The notes: a model not told the origin generated them from the sequence alone. 64,000 bases of DNA from Epiperipatus broadwayi (GCA_028023455.1 JAQFVV010000056.1:3472001-3536000); one strand, 5' to 3'; shown: positions 12,025 through 26,224, numbered from the stretch's first letter. Made by a program: numbers and translations.

Positions 12025-12039
12025 TAAGATCAGGTAAAC
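12025..12039 (+). repeat. Right target-site duplication of the ribozyme array
   Basis: Exact second copy of the 15-mer found at 10324-10338. It directly follows the truncated unit end TTTGT. Confidence 0.85.
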
Positions 12040-15000
12040 TGAATAGATATCAGACAAATTATTACTATCCATTAAAAAAAAAAAAGCTCTAAATCATAGT
12101 AATGGGCAGCAGATTATTTTTATTGTATTAATGTTACTGCCAAAAAATATCACTGGTTAAAAGTCATTACTAATTTTAAAAAAAAAGCCTCAAATAGAAT
12201 GTCTGTGCTCCTTATTTTCACTATCACAGTAAATGGGAAAAAAAAAAAACTATTGCTTTATTCAAACACTAACTCACTGAAAGTTTTAATCATTAAATCA
12301 GTACTGACAAATAAATGACAATCAAATATTTGTTAGGCCTTAAAATTTTACCAAAATGATTTGTTCGTACAGATGATTATTAAGAACTGAGAATATATGG
12401 TTTAGTTAATTAAAGAACTAAAGCAAAATCACTTGTTTCAAATGATATTATTGGTAATTGTATAATTTACACATATCTATTGGCCATCTTTTAAGAAAGA
12501 TTTTTTATTTTTAAACAAAAAAAAAGAGTACACATATAGCCTTTCCTAAACTTCCTATTTCTTGTTTGTTGTAGAAATCTATTATAAGACTTCATAAATT
12601 TCGTATATTAATATACCCATATATGTGTATATTAAAGACGGCCCACAGTTAAAAAACATTCAATAATTTGTTTGGCATTTAGCTAATTTTAGCTAGAAAT
12701 GAAAAAAAAAATTAATTTCTTTATCTAGCAGTTGGTTAATACTTTCATTGAACCTTATGAAATATTTCATGAGAGGTTTTGAATAAGTAAGATTATTTAA
12801 ACGCTGTTATTATCTTTTATACGTATACGGGATAGCGTGAATTAAGATTTATGAATATTATTTCTTAATTTCAATAAAATAGTGGCATTTATAATATCCT
12901 TCCCAAGAAAACTTAAATATTAAACGATTCTAAGTCACATGAACATAAATTTACTTTTATAAGTTCATTTATATATATATATTCCTACACTCAAAAGCTT
13001 ATCCACAGTTTAAATTGCAAAAGTTTAATCATATACAGAAATACAATTGAACTTAATGCTTTAAAAGGCATTTACATTTTTATTCAAAGATATCAAAAAC
13101 ATTCTGAGTGATGTATAATTAAAAATTCTAAAAAATCCTCATTTTTCTGACTAAATGCCAACTAGGACGATTTGTGTAAATCTAAAAAATAAAATAAAAT
13201 ACCCCCTTCCTACGTCGAAAACAAAACAGACAGTGTGACACACTATGCAAATGAGACAATATGAGGAAAATATATCTAACTACTCCCAAATCTACAAACA
13301 ATGACAGTGGTTTCCTGAATGAGAAAGCATGCACACTAAAACTCCCTCCTGCAGTTCTTCCGATCATTTTTGATCCCAGTTTTGGCCCACCAAAGAGTTA
13401 ATTTTCCAGAAAATTTAAAACACTAAGTTTTTCATAAATAGGCATCAAACGCATATTTACTATTCGTTTACATGCACATATACACATGCACGACCTGACA
13501 AATGTAAAGGCAACGCAAAAAAATAATAATAAATAGTCGGAAAACATAATTCTCTAGTCAAATTTAAAAAGAAAAAAAGTCTTATGAATATGGGATTGTG
13601 TGGAGTTAATCATCCATTAATAAATTTATAAAGTCTTCTAAACTTTGATAAAAAGAAATGCACTGAATTTTAATGAAGTTACTTTTTCTTGATGATTTGC
13701 TTTCATATATTGCTTTTCTAAAAGATTCGATTAATATTAAAAAAATTCAGAAATATATTACAAATGTCTAACAAAATATACACGCACGCACTGCATATAT
13801 ATATATATACAATTTGGAGCAAGTTGGTCATAATATGTGCTGATACGGGGTAATGTTTTTTTTTAAAGCATTTTTCTTACTCTCTACTACTTTGGCGATT
13901 TCTTTGTACAATTTAGCAGAATTGTAATAGGATGGATTTGAGAACTAAAAGTTCTAGGTTGAAAGTTCAATCTGTCACTTCTGTTACTCGAAATTCACAT
14001 GATTGCCCAAAAAAAACACCAATCGATTTTTATTTTGGAATTTCATCATTGATATGATTTTCTCAACAATTGTCCACACAAAAAGTAAATAAATAGTTAA
14101 ACTTCTATAATAAAATTGATTAATAAATTATTTTTATATCCAATTATTGTTATTGTTTTTATTGATTTTGTTAGATAATCATTAATAAATAATGGCTTTG
14201 TTTAAAGGTAAAAAGAAATCATTTCTAATGAAAACATACATACAACGACATAAAACACAACAGATAAATAAATATGCTTGGAAATTTCTTATTGCATAAT
14301 ATTAACTAGAATGGAGACAACAAATATCAAATTTCCAAAGGAATAATGCAAATAATAGATATCTATTTGAATGTATTGACATGTAATACATAACATACAC
14401 ATCAACAGTTGCAAAAAAAAAAAATATTTTTTTTTCTTATTAACTGAAGGAAGATCAGGGTAAATTCCTAATTTCTGTTCCATAGTATCAAGTTGCAGTC
14501 ATTACTATTACATAATTATTTATGGCAAACAAATATGAATAAACTGCTCACCATCATGCATAAACTAACTTGGTGAGTTTAATGACTTTTTATTTCTGAG
14601 TTTAAAACTAAAAAAATATTATGATCTTTCTTCTTAATTGTCAAAGAGTGTCTATAATGCAACATCATTCAGTTTTATAAGGCAATGAAAATATGTGTAT
14701 ATAAATAATCATTCTTATATTTCCAATCAAGAAAAACAGAACTAAATTATTGCTCTCATTGTCAGAAGGTTGTGAATTATCAGTCAAGCAAATGTTAGTA
14801 ACTGAAAGCAGAAGTATTAAGAATTTTCTGACTGCAAAACCTGGCTACCATAAATGATGAAGAAACAATTTTAAAATGGACATATACTTTACTATCAAAG
14901 ACAAATATTAGAGGCATAAATGTTGATTCATTATAAATAAAAATTAAATGAATAACATTGTGGAGATTGATAGCATATGATTAGTTATTTAACTTAATGG

Positions 15001-15040
15001 CAAATACCAAATGCAGATAACTCGGATTTAAACTTCAACA
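12040..15040. other. No gene; contains a CpG-retaining patch (about 12590-14040)
   Basis: Most of the window lacks CpG, but 12590-14040 has many (CGTATA, ACGGCC, TACGTATACGGG, ACGTCGAA, GCACGACC). 13140-13400 is the least AT-rich part and has an octamer ATGCAAAT near 13246. Its minus frame of 61 codons (13182-13367) is unrecognised. Could be a promoter, enhancer or young unknown insertion. Confidence 0.4.
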
Positions 15041-15530
15041 AATTTTCATTGTGATGAAAAAATGGATTATTTTTACAGATATACAAAATGCTTTTCATCC
15101 CTTGAAAAACCACTATAAAAATGTTACAGGAAATTTTAATGCTAAAAATGAAAAACAATTGAAGGGGAGTGTGAGTAAATTTGTTTATGAAGATAGGGAA
15201 AAAAGAACAAAAACTTGTGAATTTGCAGAAAAACTATATATTACAAATTCCTTTTTTTTTAAAAAAAATTCTAAAAGAAATGAACATAGAAGCATCCAAT
15301 AAAGGTAAAGCACAATTGGATATGTTGGCTGTCAGAAAATGTAATGTTCTTAAGAGATATACAAAAAATAATCATGTTAAAAGGAAATGGATGTGAAAAT
15401 AACCAAATGAAAGTAAAGCACAAATGGATGTTGTTATTAACAGAAAATATAATCTTAATAGACTCATAGTAAATAATCATTGATTAGTAAGATGCAAGAT
15501 ATTTTTTCACAAAAAGCCAGATGTAAAACT
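15041..15530 (+). mobile_element. LINE fragment, AP-endonuclease domain
   Basis: Plus-strand reading gives TGNFNAKNEKQLKGSVSKF, then CEFAEKLYITNSFFFKKNSK, which follow the endonuclease motifs GDFNAKxG...GKFGYGxRNxRG...FAExNxLxITNTFFKK of RTE-like elements. Further on are KAQLDMLAVRKCNVL (frame shifted) and KAQMDVVINRKYNL with H-LVRCK, both equivalent to IDYVLTNRKxxVxD...SDHRLVRCK. The last motif therefore appears twice (about 15303-15360 and 15410-15500). The copy is isolated from any reverse transcriptase and full of disruptions. Confidence 0.75.
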
Positions 15531-16804
15531 ATTTGGAATGATAGTATTAATTAATAACTGTTATATTTATAATTTTTAAAAATATTCCAATGAAGTTAAA
15601 TTAGGACACTATATATTTTATTTGGCTTTATATCTGGAATTGTTTCCTTTAATTTTTATACTTAAAAGATAATATATATATATATTTCAATAACAGTGAA
15701 AAAAAATTAAAAAAATTGTCTGTTACACAAGATGAATGACAATAATATGTCAAGTGATAATCCAAACTTCTTTTTCTTAAGACAAAATTACTAAGACTAC
15801 TTTCAAATTTACATGTTTACCAGACTTTATTATTACATCCAACAATAATAGACAAAAATTTAATGTATGAATATCTTTATTGTATCACATATATTTATTT
15901 AAAAATGTAAATAAAAATATGAATAAAGGAGGAACAAATTAAATTTTTATGTGAAAAAAAAAATATAAAGAACAAAATGTGAATTTAAAAAATATAAAGA
16001 TAACATTTATTTTTTCTCTTTACATTCACTCAAAATCTTGGAGAGAATTAAACATAATTTATCAAGGCCTAACACTATATAATTAATTTCTCATTTAAAT
16101 GGTGTTTAATTAAATATTGTGGATTTATTCAGAATGTTCATTATTAAACATATCTTTAGAAATAATGAAAATATCTTTAGTAACAAAAAAAAAAGGTTTT
16201 AGCTTTGTAATATAAAATATTTTCATATTTTCCACCACATAAATTTAGAATACTACAAAAAAACATAATATATTTATAAAAATAAAACTACATATGAAGT
16301 TAATATAGTTATAATAATTTAATTTTTATATCTTAAATAAAAATAAATTTGTTGCTGATTTTGCTAATATAAAAAAAAACACACACCCACACTAAAATGA
16401 ATATGTGATTAATAAATATTTTTCTTGCCTGATTACAGTTACCATCTAGGAACAACAGCTAAACCTAAACAACATAATTTAATACATTGGATTACAACCA
16501 CTAGATGTACAAAAATGGTATGAACAATGAAGAATAAATATAACAACTACTTCACATATGGCAAACATCAGGTCATTTTACAGTGACTGCAGCACCATCC
16601 ATGTTATTCTAGTTCAATTGGAGAAGTAAAAAATTTTAAATATGACAATTTTGCCATTAATAATTTTATCTTCAAAGTTAAAAGGATTCTTATAAGAATA
16701 TCATTTACTTTAGCAAAATGAAGGATGTCTTTTTTATTAATATGCAAAGGATAGATAATGAAAATTTATTATTTTCTTAATTTTTATGTTCATAAATTAA
16801 TTCT
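15531..16804. other. No gene seen; very AT-rich
   Basis: Long A/T runs and a short CACACACCCACAC tract near 16379. Nothing assignable. Confidence 0.6.
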
Positions 16805-19390
16805 TTGGATGCAATACACTATGACTTCTTTATCAGAGTGAGGAATCTCTCAGCCACTATGCCGAGAGAAACCTGTTAGTCACCTTAACTTTCCTTTCTA
16901 TTTCCCACCCTATTTTTTCCCAAATTCTTATCTATCCTGCTCCATCCCATTTTCACAACATAATCTTTGTCAACTCTATAGCCTTTATATCTAGATCCCA
17001 TTATCTTTTTCCAAACCTGGCATAAAAACCAAGAATTCTGTGTAGTCACTTTGTTTATATTTATTCTCCCACAACTTCATTATTTGTACCCTTTCTGCCT
17101 GTAAGCATATGCCTAATATTTTCCATCTCTTCCTTATATAATTAGTAGAATAAATCCATTTATGTATATATTCCCTTGTTGCTAATGATCCTGTTTAAGC
17201 TTTAAATAGTAAACTACTTTCCTTGCTATTATCATAAATTAACTTGCACCCAATATTCTATTTACTTCTATATATATTTAAGTTCTTTTTACTCTCCATC
17301 TCGCCAACTTTTTTATTAATTCATCTATTCTTCTATCCCATTCTTTGCCACTATAACACTCAATAATTCTCCTAACAAAATCATCCCATTTTTTTGTACA
17401 AGTATACTGATATAATGTCTTTATCCAAATCTTCTGCATACCATACTACCTTTCTCATCCATTTTGTTGCCTGTCCTTTACTCATAACCTAATTAAATAC
17501 TATTTTGGCTATTCTCTTATTATCCATAAATTGCAATCTACTGAAAATTTTCATTTTGCTTTTTACATCTCTCATAAAAACTTGACCATTCCATTTCTCC
17601 TTGAAGTGCCTCATTTGCTGTCCACACATCAGCATCTAATGCATGTCTTCCTAATTCTCTTTGTACTTTTTCTAAGTAATCTAATGCCTCTTTACTAGCA
17701 CATAATGCATCATTACCATAAATTAACTCTGCTACTACCACTCCCTCGTATACCATTCTAGCTACATTATATTTATTATATGAAAACACTGTTAATTTTT
17801 TTTATTAGTCCTTTCTTTTCTTTGCTTCATTTATCAATTTTTTCTCATATTCATCCAAGCAATTTCTCTGATTACTTAAGATGATTCCCAAATAGTTATA
17901 CCCATTTAACTTTATATCCCACAACAAAAATTCTTTCTCTTCTCTTTCCCCAGTATTTATCATCATTACTTTTTATTTTTCTTCACTAAATTTAATCCCC
18001 ATCTCTTTACCCACCTTTGCACATGTCTTCATGATAACTTCCATATCTTCCCTATTTTCTGTGCACAAAAAGATATCATCCGCAAATAAAAGCCCTGATA
18101 ATGTATATACTCCCTTTCCACCTATTAATGATAACTCTACCCCTCTTCCTAGTCTTTCTATTGCTTTCTCCATTTCTCTAAAACATAACAAAAACAAAAT
18201 AAGTGACATAGGACATCCTTGCCTTAGTCACACACCATTTTTAACTTTAACTGATTCTATATTTACTAATTGATATGTAAAGTAATTATTTCCATACAAT
18301 CTCTTAATAAGATCCACTAAAGCTCCATTTATTCCCAAATTTATTAAACTCACCCATAATCTATTTCTATTTATTATATCATATGTCTTCTCTATATGTA
18401 TAAAAACCATATATAATTGTCTATCTGTATTCCTACTCATATCTATAAGTTCTGTAACTACAAATAAACTATCACCTATATGTCTATCTGATCGAAAACC
18501 TCCTTACGTTTCTCCCACAATATTATATTCTTCCATCCATTTTGCGACCATTCCAGGCATCATATATGCAAAAACTTTATATAACACTGACATTACTAGT
18601 TATCGGGTTATAATTGTTTAACTCCTGTATTAATCAAGCTATCTGGAAATTCTCTTTTCTGTGCCATGTTATTAAAACATGATAATAGGTTTAATTTTTC
18701 CCTATTTTCTAAATTAATCACCATCTCTGCTGCCCATCCATCTAATAAACCTTCTTGCTTTTCTACTTTTCAATTTCTTCCCTGCCTCATCAAACTTATT
18801 TTTTGTAAACCTAATATTTCCATTACTATATGCTTTCATGTTTGTTATGGCTATGTCCTTCATATTTAACATCTTTTCTATATCTATTATATACTTATTT
18901 AAGATTGGCTCTAATTCTTCCCTAGAGCTACACTCTATTTCCTCATCATCTAGTAATATTATTTCTCTCTCCATTACATTCCTTCTTTTAATATATTTCC
19001 AAAATTTTTTACTCCCATCTCTTCCACTTTTATTAATATCCTCCAACAATTTATTATTTAATTTCATTTTCTGTCTATAATTATCTATTTTAGCCAACTT
19101 CTTTTTTTAAAAATACTTTTTCCATTTAACATTAACATCTTTTTCACTTTCTTTGTTTTTAATAGCACACATATTTTCTGCATGCTTTTTTCTTCACTTT
19201 TGCATTTTTACTAACTCTCACTTTTCTATTACTTTTATTCTCCTGAATATTCTCACCTAAAACCTATTTGCCACTTTTTCTACCAGTCCTTATATTGATT
19301 CTCAACAAACGCTTCCGTGATTTCTTCTATTTTCTGACACTTTCTATTATTGTATCTGGTGAGAGTTTTTGGAACTGTTCAAGCTTTCTG
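16805..19390 (-). mobile_element. LINE reverse-transcriptase fragment, different family from the RTE copies
   Basis: On the minus strand, in order: KFWKYIKRRNVMEREIILL and following linker (about 18720-19090); palm motif QLYMVFIHIEKTYDIINRNR (about 18365-18425; FIDIEKAYD expected); GALVDLIKRLYGNN (about 18280-18330); SLILFLLCFREMEKAI with an intact LFADDIFLCTENREDMEVI box (FADD near 18075-18090); and a C-terminal segment ELIYGNDALCASKEAL (about 17660-17715). Downstream to 16805 only scattered matches remain. Stops and frameshifts split it into at least five frames. Non-LTR reverse transcriptase is certain from the palm and FADD boxes. The clade is not assigned. Confidence 0.85.
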
Positions 19391-22300
19391 TTCTTATAAA
19401 ATCTTTATTTTATACTAAACTCAATAAATTGGAATTGATTTCCTTTTAATTTAATTTTATAAGTGAATAATATTCTAAAAAATTACATTTGATAATTTTA
19501 AATATTTAAAAACTGAGCTGTAAATAAAATAATGTATCAAACATGTCATCACAGATATTTACTTAAACAAATGAGTAAATATTAACAAATTTGTTTTTAA
19601 TTCTAAGTTATTGTTTTTTAATGTAAATGAACAAAGGTAGATTTATGATACTCTATCTATTTCTGTTTTAAAATCTTATATTTTCTTACAAAAATTACAA
19701 TACTTTAAAAGATTTTAACATCATATCAAGTTTATTAATTTCTATTTCTAAAACTAAAACATAAATTGAAAGTTTACCTGTGCATTTCTTTATAATAATC
19801 AACCAATTAATATGTAAAAATAATCAAAAATACTTTATAAACAAACAAAAAATGTTATTTCATTATATTTCAAAATCTTCGTGTGAAAACTAGGACAAAA
19901 GGATGTGAACAACCTTTGGGTATTTCCGTCTATCAAAAACTATAGAAATATTTGCATCTTAGCCACAGTTTGTAAGATGCTGACTTTTTCAGATATTTTT
20001 TTCAACTTTAATATCAATAAAAGCATCACATTAAAATCTACTTTTTAAAAAAAAACTGTGGGCCATTATTGCTTAGGATAACATAAATACTATGATCTAA
20101 AGTTAAGACACAATGATTTTCAATGCAAATGAGGGTTAATAAATTAAAAACAACTTCTGTATTAACAAATCTTTTAAGTTTTAAAAAACAAGGAAGTTTT
20201 TGTGAATAATAAAAATTTATTTTCTAAGCAATCAGAAATTTATTTCATCTGGATAATTTTTATTTGCTCTATGCTCTTTATATACTTATAATCTTTTTTT
20301 TTAAAAACCTTTACTTTTAGTTGAAGTTGGTATTTCTTCCCATAAGTTTTTAATAGCAGTTCATTTTGCAAGTTTCTAATAGCAGACTCAATCATATTTT
20401 TAAATGGCAAATGATTTTTTATTTTCTGTATCTTTGATAACTATACTAATTGTGTACAAATACATAATATGATAATATTGAAAATGAGTATTTTTATATC
20501 CATCACACATTTCTTTTTTAGCTTGCACCTAGTGAAAACATTTCATTTATAAGCTTTCAGTTTATATTTTCATTCTTAAGGTAATAAAATATCATAAAAA
20601 TATGAAATATTCAATGCAAGTATATCTGAAGTTGTACACATTATATTTTATAATTTTAAAACACTAAAAACCAAACTAAGTTAAACTTATTAAAATTTAT
20701 ATACAAATACATGTAAATTGGTTCAACAATTATTATAAAAAAAACTCTCTGAAGTAAAGAATTATAGATGCCTGCAGTAAAATACTTTTTTAAGATGTTA
20801 ATAAACTGGAATATTATGTAAAGATATTTAGAAAGTAGAAATAAATAAAACCATCATCAAGAAATTATTATGACTTAATTATTAAATTATAGCTTCTTCA
20901 ATTTGATATAGTAAATATTTAGTTTATAGGAAGGAATTGACAAATTTAAAATTTCATGAAGCCCATCTTGCAAATACAGTTCTGACATACGTGATTATGT
21001 ACAATATATATGTGTGTATAAATATATATTAAATACCTCAATGCAAAACTATTGGTAAAGATATGCATTTTAATAATATAAATGGATCATTAAAGTTGAT
21101 GCAGTTCTAAATATTGATATGCTAAAGTAAAATGCTAAATTTAAGATAAAGGCAAATTATCACTGATGATGATGAACTGCTATTATTTAGAAATACTACT
21201 CCTTGATATCAATATTTTAACCTACCTTTGCAAGACAGAAAATTTAAACACATATTTATAAACAGTAAAAAAAAACAAAAAACAAATAACTTTTGAGACT
21301 TCTAATTCTATGAAATTACTATTCTTGCTTCAATTTTCTCCCTCCCATCTAAAAATTCCTATGCTTGACTAACATTATTCCCAAAACAATTTTTTTTAAC
21401 TTGTGAAAGTCTTCAAGAGTTGCATTTTTTTTCCTTTTTTTTTTTTTTTCTAATGACAAAGTTTGCACTTTAAATTTGTTAATGGTAACACCTTAAAAGA
21501 TTCATCTTCAATTAACTTCATTTATAATTAGTTTAAAAGGGTAATGGCTGATTTTCGACTGTACTGGCACTAAACTCTAACTTTGATCCCACTTTACAAT
21601 GCTAAAGATGGACTTTTAACAGCCTTTGAGAAATACAGCTGACAAAACTAATTTACATGCTTACAATCTGCAGAGTGAAATTTGGGATTGAATATGAAGA
21701 GGAATGCAAACTCGACCTGCCTTCAGTTGGGGTTTAGTTCTTTCAAATTATTTTTTAAAAAAACAGCACTTTAAAAAAAAGTCATTATAACCTTTTAACT
21801 ACCACGATTTTTAGATTGACACCAGTGAATACAAATATCAGAAATCTTGTAATTCATTATCCATTTTCTAAAAAAAGAAAAAAATAGTGTAAAGTAATAT
21901 ACCCAGATATAGCCCAGAAAATGATAATCTTAAATTTTGGATAATGTGGGTGCAGCTTTATTAATATTGCTTCTTTTACATTTTATAATGAGGAAAAAGC
22001 AATTGTATAACACACACACATTCTGAAGATAATACAGTCTTCAAATAGCCTACTGGAGGCTAGACTCTTCCACAGAAATAGTGATGGCAAAGATAATACT
22101 CACCAAGCCAGACAAATAACATAGTGATAATTTTACTTTGTTGTTCTACTTTCTATAAAAATAGCTAATGTCTACTGATCTATCAATTAATTAGAATACT
22201 AAACTTGGTTGATTATTTTAAAAAAATAAACCTTGAACTTTGCTTAAATCTGAAGACGAAAAAAAAATATTCAAAATTTCCCAGGATTCAAACTACGAAG

Positions 22301-24966
22301 TCATAAACATGAAAGATGGATATGCTAACCTCTATACTATGAGATGTGTGATTCATTATGCCTCATGTAATATATATATATTTTGGTGCATTTTCGCTAA
22401 ATTTTTTACACTTTCTTTCTACTTAGATATATTTATAAATAAAACATAAGTCCAGCAATCAAAACAACAGGATCTTTCAATTAAGTTACAAAATATATCT
22501 GATAATTACCAATAGTAGTTTGTCATTGCTTGTCATAACTTGAACAGAATTTATACTATCGTCTTATATTTAGTTATAAATTTTAATAAGTTTTATTGTT
22601 TAAATTTTGAGCTACATCTTTATGATTAACTTTTAGTATTCTATCTCCATTCCATAATGATTAAAATTTATTCAGATAAATAATATGTATATAAATAATA
22701 AATTCATAAGTATTTTATAAATATAATAATACAAATAATATGTCATCTATATTTAAATTGAAACAAACATATTATTAACGGACTGTTTGATTTCAAAAAT
22801 GTATAACTTCTTATCTGAATAGCATTCACACTGTTTGCAACTGCTGATGAAACATACTAATGATGCAATAGATCTATTTAAGTAGAACCAGTACTTTTCA
22901 AATTTTATAAATCATATAACTTGATAATGATTTTAAGTACTGATTTTATTTTGCAAATCTAAATGTCCAAATCAATCCACTTCATTTGTTTCAAACCTTC
23001 CCATGGTTAAAAGCAAACCCTATATAATGTGTTTAACATATACACACTCACATACAATATTTAAACAATCAACAAAAAAAAAGAATAATGCAGTTATAAA
23101 AAATACAATAGTTATGAGATAAAGAGAATGAGCAACTCCATGATTGACTGAGACTACTTTGAAGATGAAACATGAGAAAATAGCTGACTTGAGGGATAAT
23201 TTATAGAAGCGCTCATACAAGTAAATGCATGCATGAAATGTATTAATTGAAATTTATGAATTTCTACTTTTCTACACATAATTTATTAATACTTTCTTAA
23301 ACTGTGGATTATTGAAAACCCTGACCCACGATATCATAAAACGAGGAGAGAAGAGTACTGCAATTTAAATGTACAGTCTACAAGCCTTGATTGAAAAAAA
23401 AAAAAAAAAAGAATGACAATTCACAAATGATAAACAAAAAACTAATTAGATAAACCATAGTAATTAACATGTGAATTTAATTAATGGCTGTTTTAAGTGT
23501 ATACTGTCCTTAAACCTGGAAAGGTAACTATATATCAAAGTTTTTTTTTAATTCTTCATATCGTTCAATTCCTGAATTGATTTCATTGTTGGAGCAACTT
23601 TTTAAGTTAAAATACTGGCTATATTGATAGCTGATTACCTTAAAGATCATGAGTATTAAATATATTATAAATTTAAGTAAAATTGAAAACTTTTCATTTA
23701 ATTATTAAGATACCTTTGCTCCTGAGTAAAGATTATAGATTTTTAGACATTTTGATAGTGAGACATGATTATAATATAATGACTATAATGTAAATAGCAT
23801 ATCTAAGTGTATAATAGAATAGATAAATATCTTAATATATTGTAGTTTACATACAATCATCAAATTATTAATATCTGCTGGTGAATTTTTCTTGCATCAA
23901 AAATAAATATGTATTTGCTCTGAGAAAAGTACTGCTGAATTAAAAAAAAAAGGTTTTTACTAACTATAATGGGTGGCAGGAGAAAAGATATTAATTAAAA
24001 GCTGTAGGTGTTTAAAACAAGTGCAGATGTCAATTGAGAAATGATGAAAGATCTTTTTACAAAGTGTGATGAAAAATGAGACTTAAAAAATATTTCACTA
24101 AGCTATTTAATAACAACACATAATTCAAACAAAATATTTTTGTTTGTTTTTATAATATTTAATTCATTGTTAATTGTGATTATCTTAGAAAAAATATTTG
24201 GTTGTAATAAATGTTTTCAAGTGAACAAGATTGAAGTTATGACTCAAATCAGCATAAACTGTTATAATCACTTAAGAAAGAGAAGATAACCATATTGTAG
24301 TTATTGATATTCATTAATGTTAAAATTTCTTTGATGAATTTTATATCGTTATTGAAAATTGAGAATCAACTAATTTTTTTGAAAGACTCCAAACTTACTG
24401 CTGATTACAATATAAATCTTTGTGTCAAAATTGTTTGGTATTACATAGACAATTTATGACACTAACACTTTCAATCATAAAATATAAATGCAGACATAAA
24501 AACATATATAATAATATATTAACAACAAAATTAAAATTAGCATTAAAAATTAATTATTACTTTTTAAATATTCAAAATCAAAAGTGAATTTACAAACAAA
24601 TGGCTTATTAAATGCTTTTATTAATTTTGGAAAATCTGCTTGTTTGTTTGCTAACTTTGATCTTCTTCAAGTTAGAATGAAATTTTAAAATTGAGGATTA
24701 ATATATTAAAATTCAATAGAAATACTTGAAAATTGACATATAACTAAGTTATATCACCTAATCTACTTGAAACTCTTATCTTTTCGGTATATCAGCTAGT
24801 TTGATAGAATATGGAACAAAGGGCAGGAAAAAAATATTCAATAATTTCACATAATGCATTTAACAATTATTCTAAGAATTTTCATTTCTTTTAAATAAGA
24901 GGGCAGTTTCAATTTTTTTCTTTCAATTTGATAACAATTTGTAAATAATTTTAAACTTTTAATATA
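19391..24966. other. Long AT-rich stretch without genes
   Basis: AT microsatellites (for example 21000-21030, 22370-22385) and poly-A/T runs. 21530-21780 has higher complexity and is listed separately. A GGTGAGT donor-like string at about 22100 (minus) has no supportable exon next to it. Confidence 0.5.
21530..21780. promoter_or_regulatory. Candidate conserved non-coding segment
   Basis: A 250-bp block of balanced, high-complexity sequence (GGCTGATTTTCGACTG, CAGCTG E-box near 21639, ACTCGACCTGCC) inside low-complexity AT DNA. All six frames are interrupted and it has no transposon ends. Regulatory function is a guess. Confidence 0.25.
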
Positions 24967-25272
24967 TATCATATTTAGTATGTCTACATAATTATATATG
25001 TATAATAAATCAGTAACTAAGTTTTCTATTTTACATTTTTTTTTCTATTTTTATTTTAAAACAATTGTTTTTTTTTTTTTAAAAAAAAAGTAAAAAGACT
25101 GCATTATTTAAAACAATCACAAAAAGTTAAAAATATCACTTTTTTTTCTTTAGCATTTTTTTTAAAAACAACTGTTTTAAAAGGAAAATAAACCTATCAA
25201 TTGAAATAGAAAACTTACATTAATGATTTATTATACATATATAATTATGTACACATACTAAATATAATATAT
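24967..25272. repeat. Inverted repeat, arms about 65-70 bp
   Basis: 24967-25035 (TTTAGTATGTCTACATAATT, then TATAATAAATCAGTAACTAA) is the near inverse complement of 25203-25272. The centre is poly-T/poly-A. A decayed foldback element is likely; ends not defined. Confidence 0.6.
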
Positions 25273-25549
25273 ACATTGAGTATAAAATAGAAATTCATAA
25301 CATTAACAGTATATAAATATTAACTTACTGCAGAAATATCTAATGATTTATATATATTATGTGTGATATTGATTTAAAGCAAAATTATTTATTAAGTGAA
25401 ATTCATTTACAATATATACACATGTATTATTATGCACAAATACTATATATATATATCAATTAATTTAAAATATGATATAGTTTTATATTTTCATTTACTA
25501 TCACAATAATAACTTAAAAAAAGACAAAAAATTGTTTTTTAATATTATA

Positions 25550-25740
25550 ATTGTTTCTTGAACACAACTGGAGTTTTTAGTTTTAACTTGAAATAAAAGC
25601 ATGGAAGGCAGGAAGATCCAGAAATTAATTAAGTCAATCTCTTGTCATAAAAATTAGGGATTGACTTAATTATTTTCTGGAATCCCATGCTTTTATTTCA
25701 AGTTAAATCTAAAAATTCCAACCATGGTTGAAGAAACAAT
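25550..25740. mobile_element. TA-flanked foldback MITE, 191 bp
   Basis: ATTGTTTCTT at the left and AAGAAACAAT at the right. Arms share TTTTTAGTTTTAACTTG and AAATAAAAGCATGG in inverse orientation, and the inner stem is TTAATTAAGTCAATC/GATTGACTTAATTA. TA at 25548-25549 and 25741-25742. Confidence 0.7.
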
Positions 25741-26224
25741 TATTTTATTTCTTTTTAGTGCATCTTCAATAAAAGCACTTAATATAAAAAAATATAATTT
25801 CTATTATGTTTAAGATTTTTGACTAATGACTTTATAAAATATTTGTTTGAAAACTATCTATATAAAGAAATAGAATAAACCACTATTCTTTAAAAAATAT
25901 TTAAGCATTTAAAACCTAATAATTCTAAATTTATACTAAATCCCCTTTAATTACATCTAGCTTAAATATATATACTACATTTGCATTTAAAATATTAGTT
26001 TCTATCTGTATTCTGCCGATAATCTGTGTATTTAAATGGTCTTAAGATTCTACATATAAGAGGTGAGATTGCACTTGGACAACATGGGTATGACAAGAAA
26101 ACTGACAAACAAGGACTTTAAACATGCCATCATCTGATTTTCAATGATATGGATAGCTTAAGAGTTGAAGAATGGAGATTTAAGCATGCCCATTAAAGTT
26201 TGAAGATTTGCTATATTAATATAA

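Noticed and set aside
22090-22110. GGTGAGT donor-like site on the minus strand as a possible further syntaxin-6 exon
   Set aside because: The sequence before it does not translate to any syntaxin-6 segment and the frames contain stops.
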